From Apiotrichum sp. Y4204 (lineage: Eukaryota; Basidiomycota; Tremellomycetes; Trichosporonales; Trichosporonaceae), in assembly GCA_025531455.1 (NCBI GenBank), contig JAMYHL010000048.1, positions 124,001 through 188,000 of the forward strand: a stretch of DNA of 64,000 nucleotides. The letters are read 5' to 3'. The position numbers were made by a program, and so were the translations under genes. The notes beneath the pieces are model-generated. The model did no database searches and was not told the DNA's origin. It saw only the letters and a program-made list of their open reading frames with translations. Below, in pieces: positions 23,657 to 34,300 of this stretch (its first letter is position 1; each line of letters opens with the position of its first letter).

Positions 23657-24348
23657 TTACCACTGGTCGGCGGCGACCCTGTTGTTCTGCTCCAGGCGGG
23701 ACATGCGAGCCGTTATGTTGCTGAGCGCGGAGAGAATTATTGCTTGGCCGTCTTCAATCCCTGAGAACCTCAGATTGAGGCGGGTCTCAAGCGCGTGCAT
23801 CTTTCTTGTCAGCAGGTCCACTTTCCCTTTGGGAGTATCTACCTTAGTGTCGAGGCCGTCGACCTTAGTGTCGAGGCCGTTGACCTTAGTGTCGAGGCCG
23901 TTGACCTTAGTGTCGAGGCCGTTGACCTTAGTGTCGAGGCCGTTGACCTTAGTGTCGAGGCCGTCGACCTTAGTGTCGAGGCCGTCGACCTTCGCATCGA
24001 CGTTGGCGACCTTTGCATTGACGTCCTCCACCTTCTCGCTCAGGTTGTTCACCTTGTTGCTAAGTGAAGCCACCGTTTGCTTGAGGGAGACAACCTCGGA
24101 GGTGACCCACTCGTTCGTGGCTGGCAAGGTCAGTATCCCAATTGCAAACGGCCAACAGGGATGTACAGGTGCAGCAATACAGTTCAATGGCACTCACTTT
24201 GGGGGCCGCTGTTTTCAATAATTGATGACATAACCGACGTGCCGTAGTGCCCGTTGACAACGGACGACATGGGGGCGGAACGGTCAGAGCGGGGGCTCGA
24301 CGTCGTCGACGACAGATTCGATATGCTGGAGCGAGGCTGGAGGGACAT
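23657..24348 (-). CDS. Coiled-coil protein with a tandem LDTKV heptad array
   Basis: Predicted 204-aa protein from exons 24348-24198 and 24120-23657. Function unknown. Exon 1 codes for a Ser-rich N-terminus (MSLQPRSSISNLSSTTSSP). From about residue 56 almost the whole protein is a heptad-periodic coiled coil: VVSLKQTVASLSNKVNNLSEKVEDVNAKV..., then seven copies of GLDTKV(D/N) at about 95-144, then a further helix (MHALETRLNLRFSGIE). The last visible codons are ADQW followed by TAA; a good donor (GTAAGT) overlaps that stop, so a 3' terminal intron with the stop at the junction is an alternative. Likely an oligomerising fibrous or scaffold protein; no catalytic motif. Confidence 0.72.
23841..23987 (-). 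repeat. Seven tandem 21-bp coding repeats
   Basis: Seven 21-base units in perfect register, differing only at the base that switches Asp and Asn codons (GTC versus GTT on the plus strand). Each encodes one heptad, GLDTKV plus D or N. The near-identity at the DNA level points to recent expansion by slippage or unequal exchange. Confidence 0.95.
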
Positions 24349-25168
24349 TTTGAGAGTGGGTTCGACGACGGAAAAGTGGAATGGATTAGGTGAGAGACGG
24401 GATGGAGCTTGTGCAACTAGTTATCAAATGATGGATTGAGGAAAAGAAAGAGAAAGAACAAAGCAAACGGATCTCGACTGCATTTTATACACCTCGGGCT
24501 ACCGGTGCGTGTGCGTGTGTTTATATTTGGTGTGTGTTTTGTGAGTGTTTCTAGTGGTAACACTGGACGATGTTTGCCACCGACACTCTTGGGGGGGCGG
24601 AGAGGAAGGAGGATGACTGGACATCCACTGGATCACTGATCCACTGGCTCACTGGATTGACCACTGACACTGACACTGACACTAGCGCGCGACAAGACGC
24701 GTGCCGCGCACTGTAAAGACGCAAAAGCTTGCAAGCTGCTAGCTGCTAGCCAGCTGTCAGGCCATGCAATGGTAACACGTTTCCGTACTCTGCAGAAAGA
24801 ACGCGAAGCACGCAAATGCGCACCTATTTTTCCTTTCCTTTTCTCGACCGAGCAGTGTGGCATGCTCTGGTATGGATATGCTGGGTGCTGATCATGCTGA
24901 TCTGCGAGGCCGTAGTACCGTAGTAGCGTGCGCAATGTTCCTGATCGCGAGCGAGCAAATAATGGACGCGATGAGTGACGTCACAAAACTACGCAAAAAG
25001 AACGAGAAAAACAACGATTGAGAAAAGTTACGTAACCACCCTTTACTGTTCGTCATGATCATTTGCAGTGTGCCTCGATCAACCAAATGGATATCGAGCT
25101 CGATTCAGTACACTCTCCATCATTGCTTTCCACCATCCAACCCCATCTCCCATAACCCATCAGATACC
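24349..25168. other. Divergent intergenic region before CWF19
   Basis: About 820 bases with promoters of the coiled-coil gene (-) and the CWF19-like gene (+). A short repeat of CACTGA/GACACT units lies near 24635-24685. Nothing else recognised. Confidence 0.55.
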
Positions 25169-27998
25169 ATGGGCGACGACAGGGACCGTTCCAGATCGCC
25201 ACGGGACGCGGAGCGGCGCGAGAAGCGGGACCGTCACAGAGACCGCGAACGGGACCGCGAGAGGGACCGCGATCGTGACCGCGAGCACCGCAAGGACCGC
25301 GAGAAGGAAAGAGAGAAAGACCACGACCGCCGCGATAGAGACAGGGATCGCGACAGGAATCGTGACCATGACCGTCACCGGGATCGTGACCGCGAGCGCG
25401 ACCGGGAGCGCGACCGAGACAGGCGCGAGACGTCCGAGGAGCGGCGCGAGCGGCGGCGGGAACGGAGGGAGCGCGAGGAGCGGCGCGAGGAGAAGCGCGA
25501 GCGGCGCGCGGCCCGGGAAAAGCGCCGCGAGGGGGTGAATATTGTGGACGATGACGATGCGGGCATGTGGGTCGAGAAGGACATTGATGCGGTGGTGAGT
25601 GCCCCCAATAGTGTGTTCTCATGACAGAGTGCCCTGGGCACGATCCCGACGGCGGACTCACTCCCCCTCAAGTCTACGGCTGTTCCGGATGGACAGGCGA
25701 GCCCGCCTGCGCGCGCGACAGAGGACCAGCCCGCGCGCGACGACTGGATGCTGCACCCCGAAGAGCGCGGGGGCGGAGGAGACTTTTTCTCTTCGCTCGG
25801 TACCGCTGTTGCGCGCAAGGAGGAGTTGCGGCCGGAACCACAGGTGGGCTTATCATGGGGATTGGTACTGACCCGCAGGTCCAGCACTCCAAGTACGAGC
25901 TCAACACGCAGTATCTCGAGGGCAAGAATGTCGACGACTACAAGACGGAAGGTGCGTCTGATCATGCATCTCCCACTGACGGCAGAAAAGCAGAAGGCGG
26001 CACCAGGCGGGCCGGGGTACCAGTGGCGTATGATGAAGCTGCGGCGCGCGTACGAGCAGGCGGAGGAGCAAGGGCGGTCAGTGGAGGAGGTCGCGCTGGA
26101 GCGGTACGGCTCTCTCGACGAATTCAACGATGCGCTCGCTGAGCGGCGATTCCTGGACGACAAGGAGGCGCGGCGACGCGGCCGCGGCCCGGGGCGCGGG
26201 TCCGACACGCCCTCTACCGGCGGCGCCCGCACGCCTGATAATCGCCGGTTTGTGTTTGCCCATCCTGGGTCGGACGACTCGCGCGACTCGCGTCCGGCCT
26301 CGCGCCAGGGATTCCGGCGTCCGGGCGAAGAGTCCGGGAAAGAGAGGGAGCGGGAGCGCGACTCAACGCCTGGCGCGGGGCGGATTGACGCTCTGAAACG
26401 GCAAGCACAGGACCGCAGCTCGCCGCTGAAAGGCGCGACGCCCATTCCGTCCGTGTTCACCCCGCAGGCGCTTACGCGGGGCACGTCGAGCGAGAACAAG
26501 CCCGGCGGCTCATCGGGAGACAGAGACGTGTACACTCTTGAACAGCTGAATCGCCTGCAGGCCAAGGTACTGCGCGCCAAGCTGAGCGACGACCCGGCGG
26601 CCGAGGACCTCGAGGCCGAGTATGAGCTCGAGCGCGCGCGATTCGACGACGCAGGCGGTGTGTCCCACACCACGGGCAATATCGTGCGCGAGGACGAGGA
26701 TGGGAATACCGTGCAGGTCGAAGTGCTCCCCACGCTTGACGGGCAGGGGCGGCTGTACGATGTCGGGCAGGGCAAGGAGGATGCACAGCCGGCGGGCAAG
26801 CGCAAGAAGGACCCGAAGGTGGGATTGAATCTAACTTGGGGAGAGCGCTGACGACAGTTTGAGAGCCGCGATCGGCAGGGTAATCTGATCCGGTACAATG
26901 CGGACGATGACGACGTGACGCTCGGCGAGCTCGTGCGCCAGGAGAAATTCGGCGGCGGCGCGGGCGACATGAAGAACCTCGATGCCGAGCTCGCGGCGCA
27001 GATCTCGCGCGACGGCCGCTTCCAGTCTGACCTCGAGTACTTGGACGATAACTCGGAGCGTCTCGCGCGCAAGCGCATGAAGACGGATGCGATGAAGCGC
27101 GCGTTTGCAATCAACGGTGAGTCTAGGCGTCAAAGCACGGTGCTTCTCCTCTTACACCAGACTACAAGCGCACAAAGAAGGCGCTCGACGAGTGCCCGTT
27201 TTGCTACCAGGACGACCGGCAGCCGTTGACCGCCATTGTCGCCCTCGGCAAGCGCGCGTACCTCTGCTGCACGCTCACCGAGGAGCTTGTCCCGGGCCAC
27301 TGCCTCATCGTCCCACTGCAGCACTGTCTCTCGTCTCTCGAGATGGACGACGACGACTGGGACGAGGTCAAGGTGGGTGCGAAGTTGTCGCTCTACTAAC
27401 CCAGCAGAACTTTATGAAATGCCTGATGCAGATGTTTGCTGCGGAGAACAAGGGTGTGCTCTTCTACGAGACCATCCTCTCCTTCCGACAGCAGCGGCAC
27501 ACGTACATTGAATGCGTCCCGCTGCCCGCAGACCAGTTTGCCGATGCCCCCGGATTCTTCCGCCAGTCGATCCTCGCCTCCGAGTCCGAGTGGAGCCAGC
27601 ACAAGAAGCTCATCGACTTTAGCACGCGCCCCGGCGGGTTCCGCCGCATGCTCGTCCCCAACATGCCGTACTTTATGGTGCAGTGGGACTACCGCGGCGA
27701 AAAGGGGTACGGCCACGTGATTGAGGGCATCGAGGACATGAAGGACGACGACGAGGACGGCGGCGGCATGCACGAGGGGGATAAGGGGGCGTCGAAATTC
27801 CCGCCGTGAGTTTATGGTAAAAAGGAAAAAGATTGCTGACGCTTTTGCAGATACTTTGCCGGCGAGATCATTGGGAATATGCTCGACCTTGAGCCACGTC
27901 TCTGGCGCCGCCCGAAGCATATTGATTACTCGCTCAACAAGGAGCGCGCGCGCGCTCTGGGAACAAAGTTCCAGCCGTACAATTGGACGGTCATGTAG
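25169..27998 (+). CDS. CWF19: CWF19-like pre-mRNA splicing protein (CwfJ family)
   Basis: Spliceosome-associated protein of the Cwf19/CWF19L2/Drn1 family, linked to late spliceosomes and lariat debranching. Exons 25169-25594, 25628-25843, 25879-25951, 25986-26818, 26858-27116, 27161-27372, 27408-27805 and 27851-27998 give 854 aa with all phases closing. The N-terminus is an extreme Arg-Asp/Arg-Glu alternating tract (about 5-125). The C-terminus has the CwfJ domain 1 (DECPFCYQ, ending LVPGHCLIVPLQH, a HIT-like fold) and CwfJ domain 2 (YFMVQWDYRGEKGYGHVIE and FAGEIIGNMLDL). The middle carries NIVREDEDGN and ESRDRQGNLIRYNADDDDVTLGELVRQEKFG, typical of the longer CWF19L2-like branch. Eight exons make it the most intron-rich gene here. 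Confidence 0.93.
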
Positions 27999-28391
27999 AA
28001 GGGCATCTGGAGTGCAGATTGGTATGAGGGGAACATGCACATGTGTAGCAAATTCCATTGCAGGTCCAGCACGGCCCAAGGTCCTTGCCACGTTGGCAAT
28101 CATTGTTGTCAGTTCAGATCTTGTGCTGTGTGCAACTTGAGTATCGGTGTGCGCGAGGCAACAAAATTTGTGAGAGTCAAGTCGATACATCATATGAGAA
28201 CGAGTACAACACGGAGCCCAAAATATGAGTAATCTATTATATATGAATAGCGAGCGCAGTGGCAGTCTAGAGTATAGTGTGATTCGGTAGCAGTCGTCTG
28301 TAGTTCTGTGGTGGCTTGTAATGTCTAGTTGGCGGAAGCTCGGTAGTCGTCTTCTCTGTCTACTCTTGTTGCGTGCGTGTGGAAGTCGAAA
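27999..28391. other. Convergent intergenic region
   Basis: 393 bases between the 3' ends of CWF19 (+) and the proline-rich gene (-). AT-richer than the genes. Nothing else recognised. Confidence 0.6.
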
Positions 28392-29979
28392 TCAAGCGCG
28401 GCGGGGAACAATAGTCGCCTCGTCCGAGGTGTCGAGGATCGGGGGGTAGTAGCAGTCGGGAAGGGGACGGGGGGGACCAGTGTACGGCTTGGTCTTGGGG
28501 GCCAGCGCCTTGATGTGCTCGGGAATGCAGTACTGCGGGGGAAGAGGAAGCTGAGGAAGCTCCTTGTTGATGGCCAGCTCAGAGATGTCCTTGCGCTTCG
28601 AAGATCCAAACTCGCGGAGGAGAGCAGCAGGCACCGGGACGCGCTTGGAGGGTGCGGGGGTGCGGGGACCCTTGGGCTTAGCCTCGGGCTTGGTGGCGGG
28701 TTTGGACTCGACGGTGACCGTGGACTCGACAGGGACCTCGGGCTCGACAGTAACCTTGGACTCGACAGGGGCCTCAGACTTGGCAGCGACCTTGGCGGGG
28801 AGCGACTTGACAAACGACGGAGGCGACGGGGGAGGGGTGAAGACGGAAACCGCGGGGCACTTGGGGTACTCAGGGTACGCGCCAGGGACCTTCTTCGAGA
28901 CGGAGGACCTGGAGATCGACACGGGAGACGCCGGTGGGGTGAGGAGAGGAACCGCGGGGTACTCGGCGCACTGGGGGTACGCGCCCGGAATAATGGGGGT
29001 GGGCGGGGAGGCAGGAGTGGTGGGGCGGGTCATGTCGTCAACGAGAGTGCAGGGCTCGGGCTTGATGGTGCGAGCAAGCGAGGGCGGCGAAGGGGGAGGA
29101 GTGAGTGGCGACGCAACGGTGGCGGCCGTGGTGCTGATCGAGAGGTGCGAGCTGAGCGAGGCCGGAACGGCAGGAGGAGGTGGGTAGTTTGCAAGCGAAA
29201 TGTAGCCAGGCTGGGCGGGAGCAGGGGGGCAGGCGCCGACAACGGCGGTGGTCGACTTGACGGTGCTGGCGGGAGTAGCGGTGGAAGTGGCAGTGCCGAC
29301 AACAGCGGTGGTGGAGCGAACCGTGTCCTGGCCAGCAGGAACGGGGCGAGGGATGGGGAAGTTGACGACGGCAGTGGTAGAGTTGGCGGTCGCCCTCTCG
29401 ACATCGACGCAGCCGGGGTTGAGCTCCTCGAAGGTGGGGGGCTTGGCCCACTCCTTGGGCTTGTACGGCGCGTGGACGGGACGAGGGAGGTACTGGGGAG
29501 GAATCTTGACGCCGAACTGGGTGACGCCGCGGGCGAGCTCCTCACGGGTGAGGGCAATCTTGATGGGCTGGGGGGGCGGGGGAGGGGGCATGTTCTGCGC
29601 GCGCGGGCCCCAAGGCTTGATGGGCGGCGGGTAGTAGAACTCGGGGATGGGCTTGCCTTCGGCGTAGGCCTTGAAGATTGGCTCGAGGGCGGGGCACGGG
29701 TCGACAGCGTACAAGTCCATGGCGGCGGCGAGCTGAAGCTCGGCGAACGGGTCTGGGTGTCAGTTTCGGGAAAAAAAATTTGGGGAGCCGGAGGAGGAGG
29801 GATGGGAGGGAGGATCGGCGGTGAGAGGAGGAGGGGGGATGGGCGGGTGGCAAATGTGGCGAGGAGGGGTGGCGAGGTGGTGGCGAAATGAAGAGGAGGG
29901 AAAGAAACTCACCATGCTGGACGAGAGGAGTGTTGCCGACGCGAGGGACGGGGAAGGCGATGGGAGTGGTGGGGAGCAT
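28392..29979 (-). CDS. Proline-rich low-complexity protein of unknown function
   Basis: Two exons, 29979-29913 and 29752-28392, give 475 aa. I recognise no domain. The N-terminus looks folded and distinctive: MLPTTPIAFPVPRVGNTPL, then LAAAMDLYAVDPCPALEPIFKAYAEGKPIPEFYYPPPIKPWGPR. After that come repeats: STTAVV three times, a PGAYPxxxxxPAVxxxTPPxSP module twice, and alternating Val/Glu/Ser/Thr/Lys units. The C-terminus returns to a conserved-looking Pro/Tyr-rich segment (YTGPPRPLPDCYYPPILDTSDEATIVPRRA). No signal peptide is obvious. Possible roles such as scaffold or SH3/WW ligand are speculation. The 159-nt intron is long for this window. Confidence 0.7.
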
Positions 29980-31037
29980 GATGACACGAAAGAGAAGTAG
30001 TCAAGAGAGTGAAAGTAGACGAGTGTCGATTGCTGAGTATGGTGGATAATTCGCAATGGCGAAGTGGATGAAGAAGAAAGAAAAAATCCTGGCTGCCGGG
30101 GGATATGGCTACTTTTATAGCATGCATCCTCTTGTGCAATATTGTCAGAGCCGTGAGCTTTGCGATACGTCTCTCGACTGCCCGACGGCGAGAGCATCCC
30201 AAGTGGTGGCCGCAAGAGGCAGAATGGTGGTCGCCGGTGAGACACTGTCCACCTCATCCTTCCATTTTTGGCTGGGGGTGCCACTAGCGCGTCTCCACAA
30301 TGGGAGATTCGGTGCGAGTTGCCGCCGGCATTGCTTCTCGCGCTGCTCGCCGTCTCTTGCTCCTTTCTAGTCTCCGCAGTCTGCAGCATAGTCCGACGCC
30401 GAGACCGCCGAGTCGCGGGCATGCTTGAGCATTGCATTCAGTCCCCCGGAACGGATGTTGGACCTGGTGCAATTTTTTTTCCTTGCCCCCGTGCCGCCGG
30501 CCCACACCACCTCCCACGGGCTAGTCTTGCATGCACTCGTTGCATCCGGAGGGTCTATTTCACTCGAAACAATTTTACAGAGTGCAGTCGAGCATGCAAG
30601 CACAATGATGGTTAGCCGGCGATACGGAAATGGTCGCCTCGGCGAGCACCACTTCCATCCACCAAAACACTGTGCTCAAAACGCAGCCAAAAATCTCACA
30701 GCCATGCATCCATCCCACCCACCCTCAGGTCGCGTCAATGCATGCCTTGCATGCAACGCTTTCCATATCAACGCTCTCCGTCAAAATCTCCTCGTTGTCG
30801 ATGTAGAATGCACAAAGCGTTGTCGGACGACTCATTCTGTCCTTATTGTCCCGAATTAGGTCGAGATCTGAAAGAAGCATAATCAGCCGCGGCACTCAAA
30901 AACACCACTCATTCACCGCGGAATGCCACACGAAAAATTGCCTAATGCGGCCACATCTCACTGCCGTCGATGCTGCTCGTTGCATTTCCTGCTGTTTCTC
31001 GCAACTGTCGCTGTCGCTGCATTCGCTGCTTTCGACG
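29980..31037. other. Intergenic region upstream of the initiator tRNA
   Basis: About 1.06 kb holding the promoter of the proline-rich gene. Open frames are short and compositionally random. No repeat or RNA recognised until the tRNA at 31038. Confidence 0.55.
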
Positions 31038-31133
31038 ATCGCTATGGCCTAGTGGGACGGCGCCAGGCTCATACTGTACTACTGCACAGCGCATGACACC
31101 TGGAGATCGCAGGATCGAAACCTGCTGGCGATA
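31038..31133 (+). tRNA. Initiator tRNA-Met (CAT) with a 24-nt intron
   Basis: Folds as a complete tRNA. The acceptor stem pairs ATCGCTA (31038-31044) with TGGCGAT (31126-31132), with one T-G pair and discriminator A at 31133. The D arm is GCC/GGC with loop AGTGGGA. The anticodon stem CCAGG (31063-31067) pairs with CCTGG (31099-31103), with loop CTCATA plus A and anticodon CAT at 31070-31072. The T arm is GCAGG/CCTGC with loop ATCGAAA. A1:U72 and the A54/A60 loop ATCGAAA are hallmarks of eukaryotic initiator tRNA, not elongator Met. An intron of 24 nt (31074-31097) sits at the canonical position after base 37. Internal promoters: A box TGGCCTAGTGG (31045-31055) and B box GGATCGAAACC (31112-31122). 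Pair 29:41 is A:U, where most initiators have G:C. Confidence 0.9.
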
Positions 31134-31148
31134 TCGGGCACCGCTCGC

Positions 31149-31153
31149 TTTTT
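31149..31153 (+). terminator. RNA polymerase III T-run terminator
   Basis: TTTTT starting 16 bases after the discriminator base of the initiator tRNA, the expected position and form of a Pol III terminator. Confidence 0.7.
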
Positions 31154-31361
31154 CGGTGCACGGGGAAGCCGGCTGCGCGAGGGAACGGGGTGCGAGCGTG
31201 CGCGCGTTGCAAGCAATATGCGATGGTCACGCAGAACAGGGTGTCAGTCAACATGATGTGTGCCGGCGTAAGAGGCGTAAGGCTGCCATGAGTATCAAAT
31301 CCCAGATCCCAGATGCATGTCTAATTTACGTCCACCGCAGCGCTTGCACCAGCCTACTATC

Positions 31362-34300
31362 TCACTCCGCTCTCGCCTGCGTGCGCGCCCACTCGCCAAG
31401 CGGCGTCTCAAGGCGCGCCACCCGGCCCGCGAGCGAGCGTACAGCCGCAGCGAGGAGGGGCGTCATCGTCTCGATATGCAGCGATGCGCGGAAGAGTGTC
31501 TCGACCGTCTCGCTCGTGGCGTCAACTTGTTCCATGCGCGCGACGAGCGCAGGCAGCGCGTCGACACACGGGGCAAGGCGCAGCGCCGTGCGTGCTAGCG
31601 CTGCGAGGCGGTCGGGGGATGCGTCCGTGGCAGCGGTGGCGAGGAGACGGGACACCTCCGCCGCGCTGCGGGTCTCCCCTGCGCTGGCGGCAGCGTCGAG
31701 GATGGCGAGGAGCGCATCGCGCACCTCTTCCGCCTGGGGCCGTGTTGGGGCGGCATCCCACTGAGCCGCAATCCACGGCACGTGCCCGCGAAGGATCGCA
31801 CGGCCGCCGCTCGGCACGCGCGCGATCGACGCCAACGCCGAGAGGATCGTGCGCCGGAACACGGTGTCGGTCGAGGATGTGAAGAGCGTCGCGAGAAGGG
31901 AGAGCACGTTGCGTCGAGCAAGGAGGCGATAGTCCTATATGTCAGCGTGGTGCACCATATGTAAGGCTTCAGGTGAAGGGATTCGTCGGTCCACCTGATC
32001 CAACTCACCGCTTCGCTGCGCACGCCATCGCGCAAAAGCTTGACGATCCATGCGCGCTCGCGCCGGTCGTTATCCCCCGAAGCGTAGAGCATGCCATAGA
32101 GCATGGGCACGTCCGCGACGTCGAGCACCGGGCGCTGGAGGAGGAAACGTGACGAGAGGGGGTAGATGAAGTGGCCGGGGTGGGCGATGCCGCGCAGGGC
32201 GTGCGCGAGGAACAGCGTGATCAGGCTCGGGAGGCGCGGTTGGTTGAGTTTGATGGGCGGGCCGGGCAAACCGGATTCCTCAGTGGGCTGCGGTTGTGCC
32301 GGAGGCTCAATCGCATGCGCGACGAGCTCGAGCGTGTGTACGAGCTGAAGTTTCTCGTGGAATGCCACGGTCTCAACGCGCTCCAGGGTGCGCTTCAGCA
32401 GCCAGCCGGCAAGGGTACGCATCCCGGCGTCGCGCGAGGAGAGGGCGGAGACGGCGAGGCCGAGCGCGTTGGTACGCAGGATCTCGACCCAGTCGAGCGG
32501 CGCGAGCTCCTCGCCGAGTACGCCGGAAAGGAGGGGAAGGACAAACGCCGGGTCGTACGTGCCTGCCTGTACTTCGAGACCAGGTTGGGGATCGGCAGTA
32601 AGCGAGCGCCGGAGCGGGAACGCAGCACAGGTGGCGAACACGCGTCCCGGGTCGAGGGCGGTAAGCGCATCGAGGGCCTTGCCGGTCGAGTTACCCCAGT
32701 GACGGAGCACCGAGAGGACACTGAGGTGGCGCTGGTTCTCAAACGCGGCAAAGATGGCGAGGATAAGCCGGTCGGCTTCCTCGATCCCGCCGCGGTAAAA
32801 GGCAACAAGGGGCTCGATGAAGTTTGGCTGGGCGGTCACGTATGTGTTCGCGACGAAGAGCGCATGGGCCAAGCGTGCAAACGCTGTGCGTGCCTCGGGG
32901 GTTGCGGAGGGAAGGGAGAGGGGCGAGATGAGACGCGAGACAACGAGGTCGGTGAGCTGCGTGCGGATAAAGCCGGCCTTGAGCATCGTGCGGGGAACGA
33001 GCGCTGCCGCAAACGCGAGTGCCTCGGGCGCGCCAGACTTGATCGCGGCCTGGATGGCGCTTTCCGCACGCGAAGACTCGGGCTCGACGCGGAGAGCCGC
33101 TGCAGCCGCCAATGCGCTGGCGAGTTCCTCAAGCGTTGAAACAACCTCGCCCGCAAGTGGCGCCTCGAACGCCGCTGTCGCCCAGTATATCCCGTTGTCG
33201 AGCAGCCGGGACACAGTTGGTGTGAGCGCTGCGTCTGCACACGCTGCAGCGGCCATGCGTGCGAGCGGGAGACCAAACTTCGCCGTCGGAAGGGCGGACA
33301 CTGCAGCGTTCGTAGCATCGGGGCACCGGACCGCGACGGTACGCGCGGCAGCGTGGATATCGTCGCTGAGAGTGACATTCGTTAGGGCCCTGACGGCTGC
33401 AGTGGCTGCCACGGGACCGGACACACCGGCCTCCGCAACGGCAGGGAGGATACGCGCGTCGTCGAGCCACTCGGGATGTGTCTCCACCTCAGAGGCGAAC
33501 ACGCCCGCTGCCTCAGCGGAGAGGGAAACAAGCAGTGCGAGAAGCACATACGCGTCGTCCGTCCCGCCGACGAGTTCGGCGATGGTCTCGGGAGGCACGG
33601 CAATCTCGAGGCGTCGGGTAAGCGAAGACGCGGCAATGGCACGCAGGCGGGCTGACACGGCATCGTACACGCCAAGCGCGAGGACAGCAGAGAAGTGCGC
33701 ATGGAGCGACTCGACACGCGCGGCACGCACGAGAGCCGCGAGAAGCGGCTGCGGCGCGCCGTACTTCTCCTTACCCTTGCCCTTCCTCGCCTTGTCCTTC
33801 TCCTTCTGCGCACGCTTGAGGGTGCTCTTGAGCGCGGCGTCGACCTGCGAGGGCGCCATGAAGCGCACCCACGGAAGCGGGATCTCGAAGCCCTTGGCAT
33901 CAAGCGCCGCTTCCGCGTAATGCTCCGCCAGCGCGTGGTCAAGGGGAACAGTCGGCGAGAGTGTCCCAGCCACGGTAGCGAGCTCGTCCCGAAGGCTGTC
34001 GCCCGCGGCGGTGAGGAAGAGCTCGCGCACTGCGGGGTCATTGAACACTGCCGACCTGAGGCGGAGCGCAGCGGATGGCGTGCTGCGTGCGGATAGGAGA
34101 GCGGCGAGAAGGCGGAGAATGTCAGGATTCCGGCGGGAAGCGAGGAAGTGGACGAGGAACTGCGCACGACGGGCATTCTCCTCCGCATCCCGCGAGACGG
34201 CATCCACGGGGAAGGCACCGCCGATGCACTGGCGGACAAATGACGCGGCCGCCCACTCGGCTTCGTCGACGAGACGCGGGGTCTCCGGGTCGACCGCGAT

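Noticed and set aside
23841..23987. CRISPR-like array
   Set aside because: Units are contiguous 21-mers without spacers and encode a heptad in frame.
25375..27114. 579-codon frame antisense to CWF19
   Set aside because: Ser/Arg-rich shadow; the sense strand has secure CwfJ domains.
28377..29891. 504-codon plus-strand frame opposite the proline-rich gene
   Set aside because: Gly/Arg-rich shadow of Pro/Ala codons; no splice or start context.
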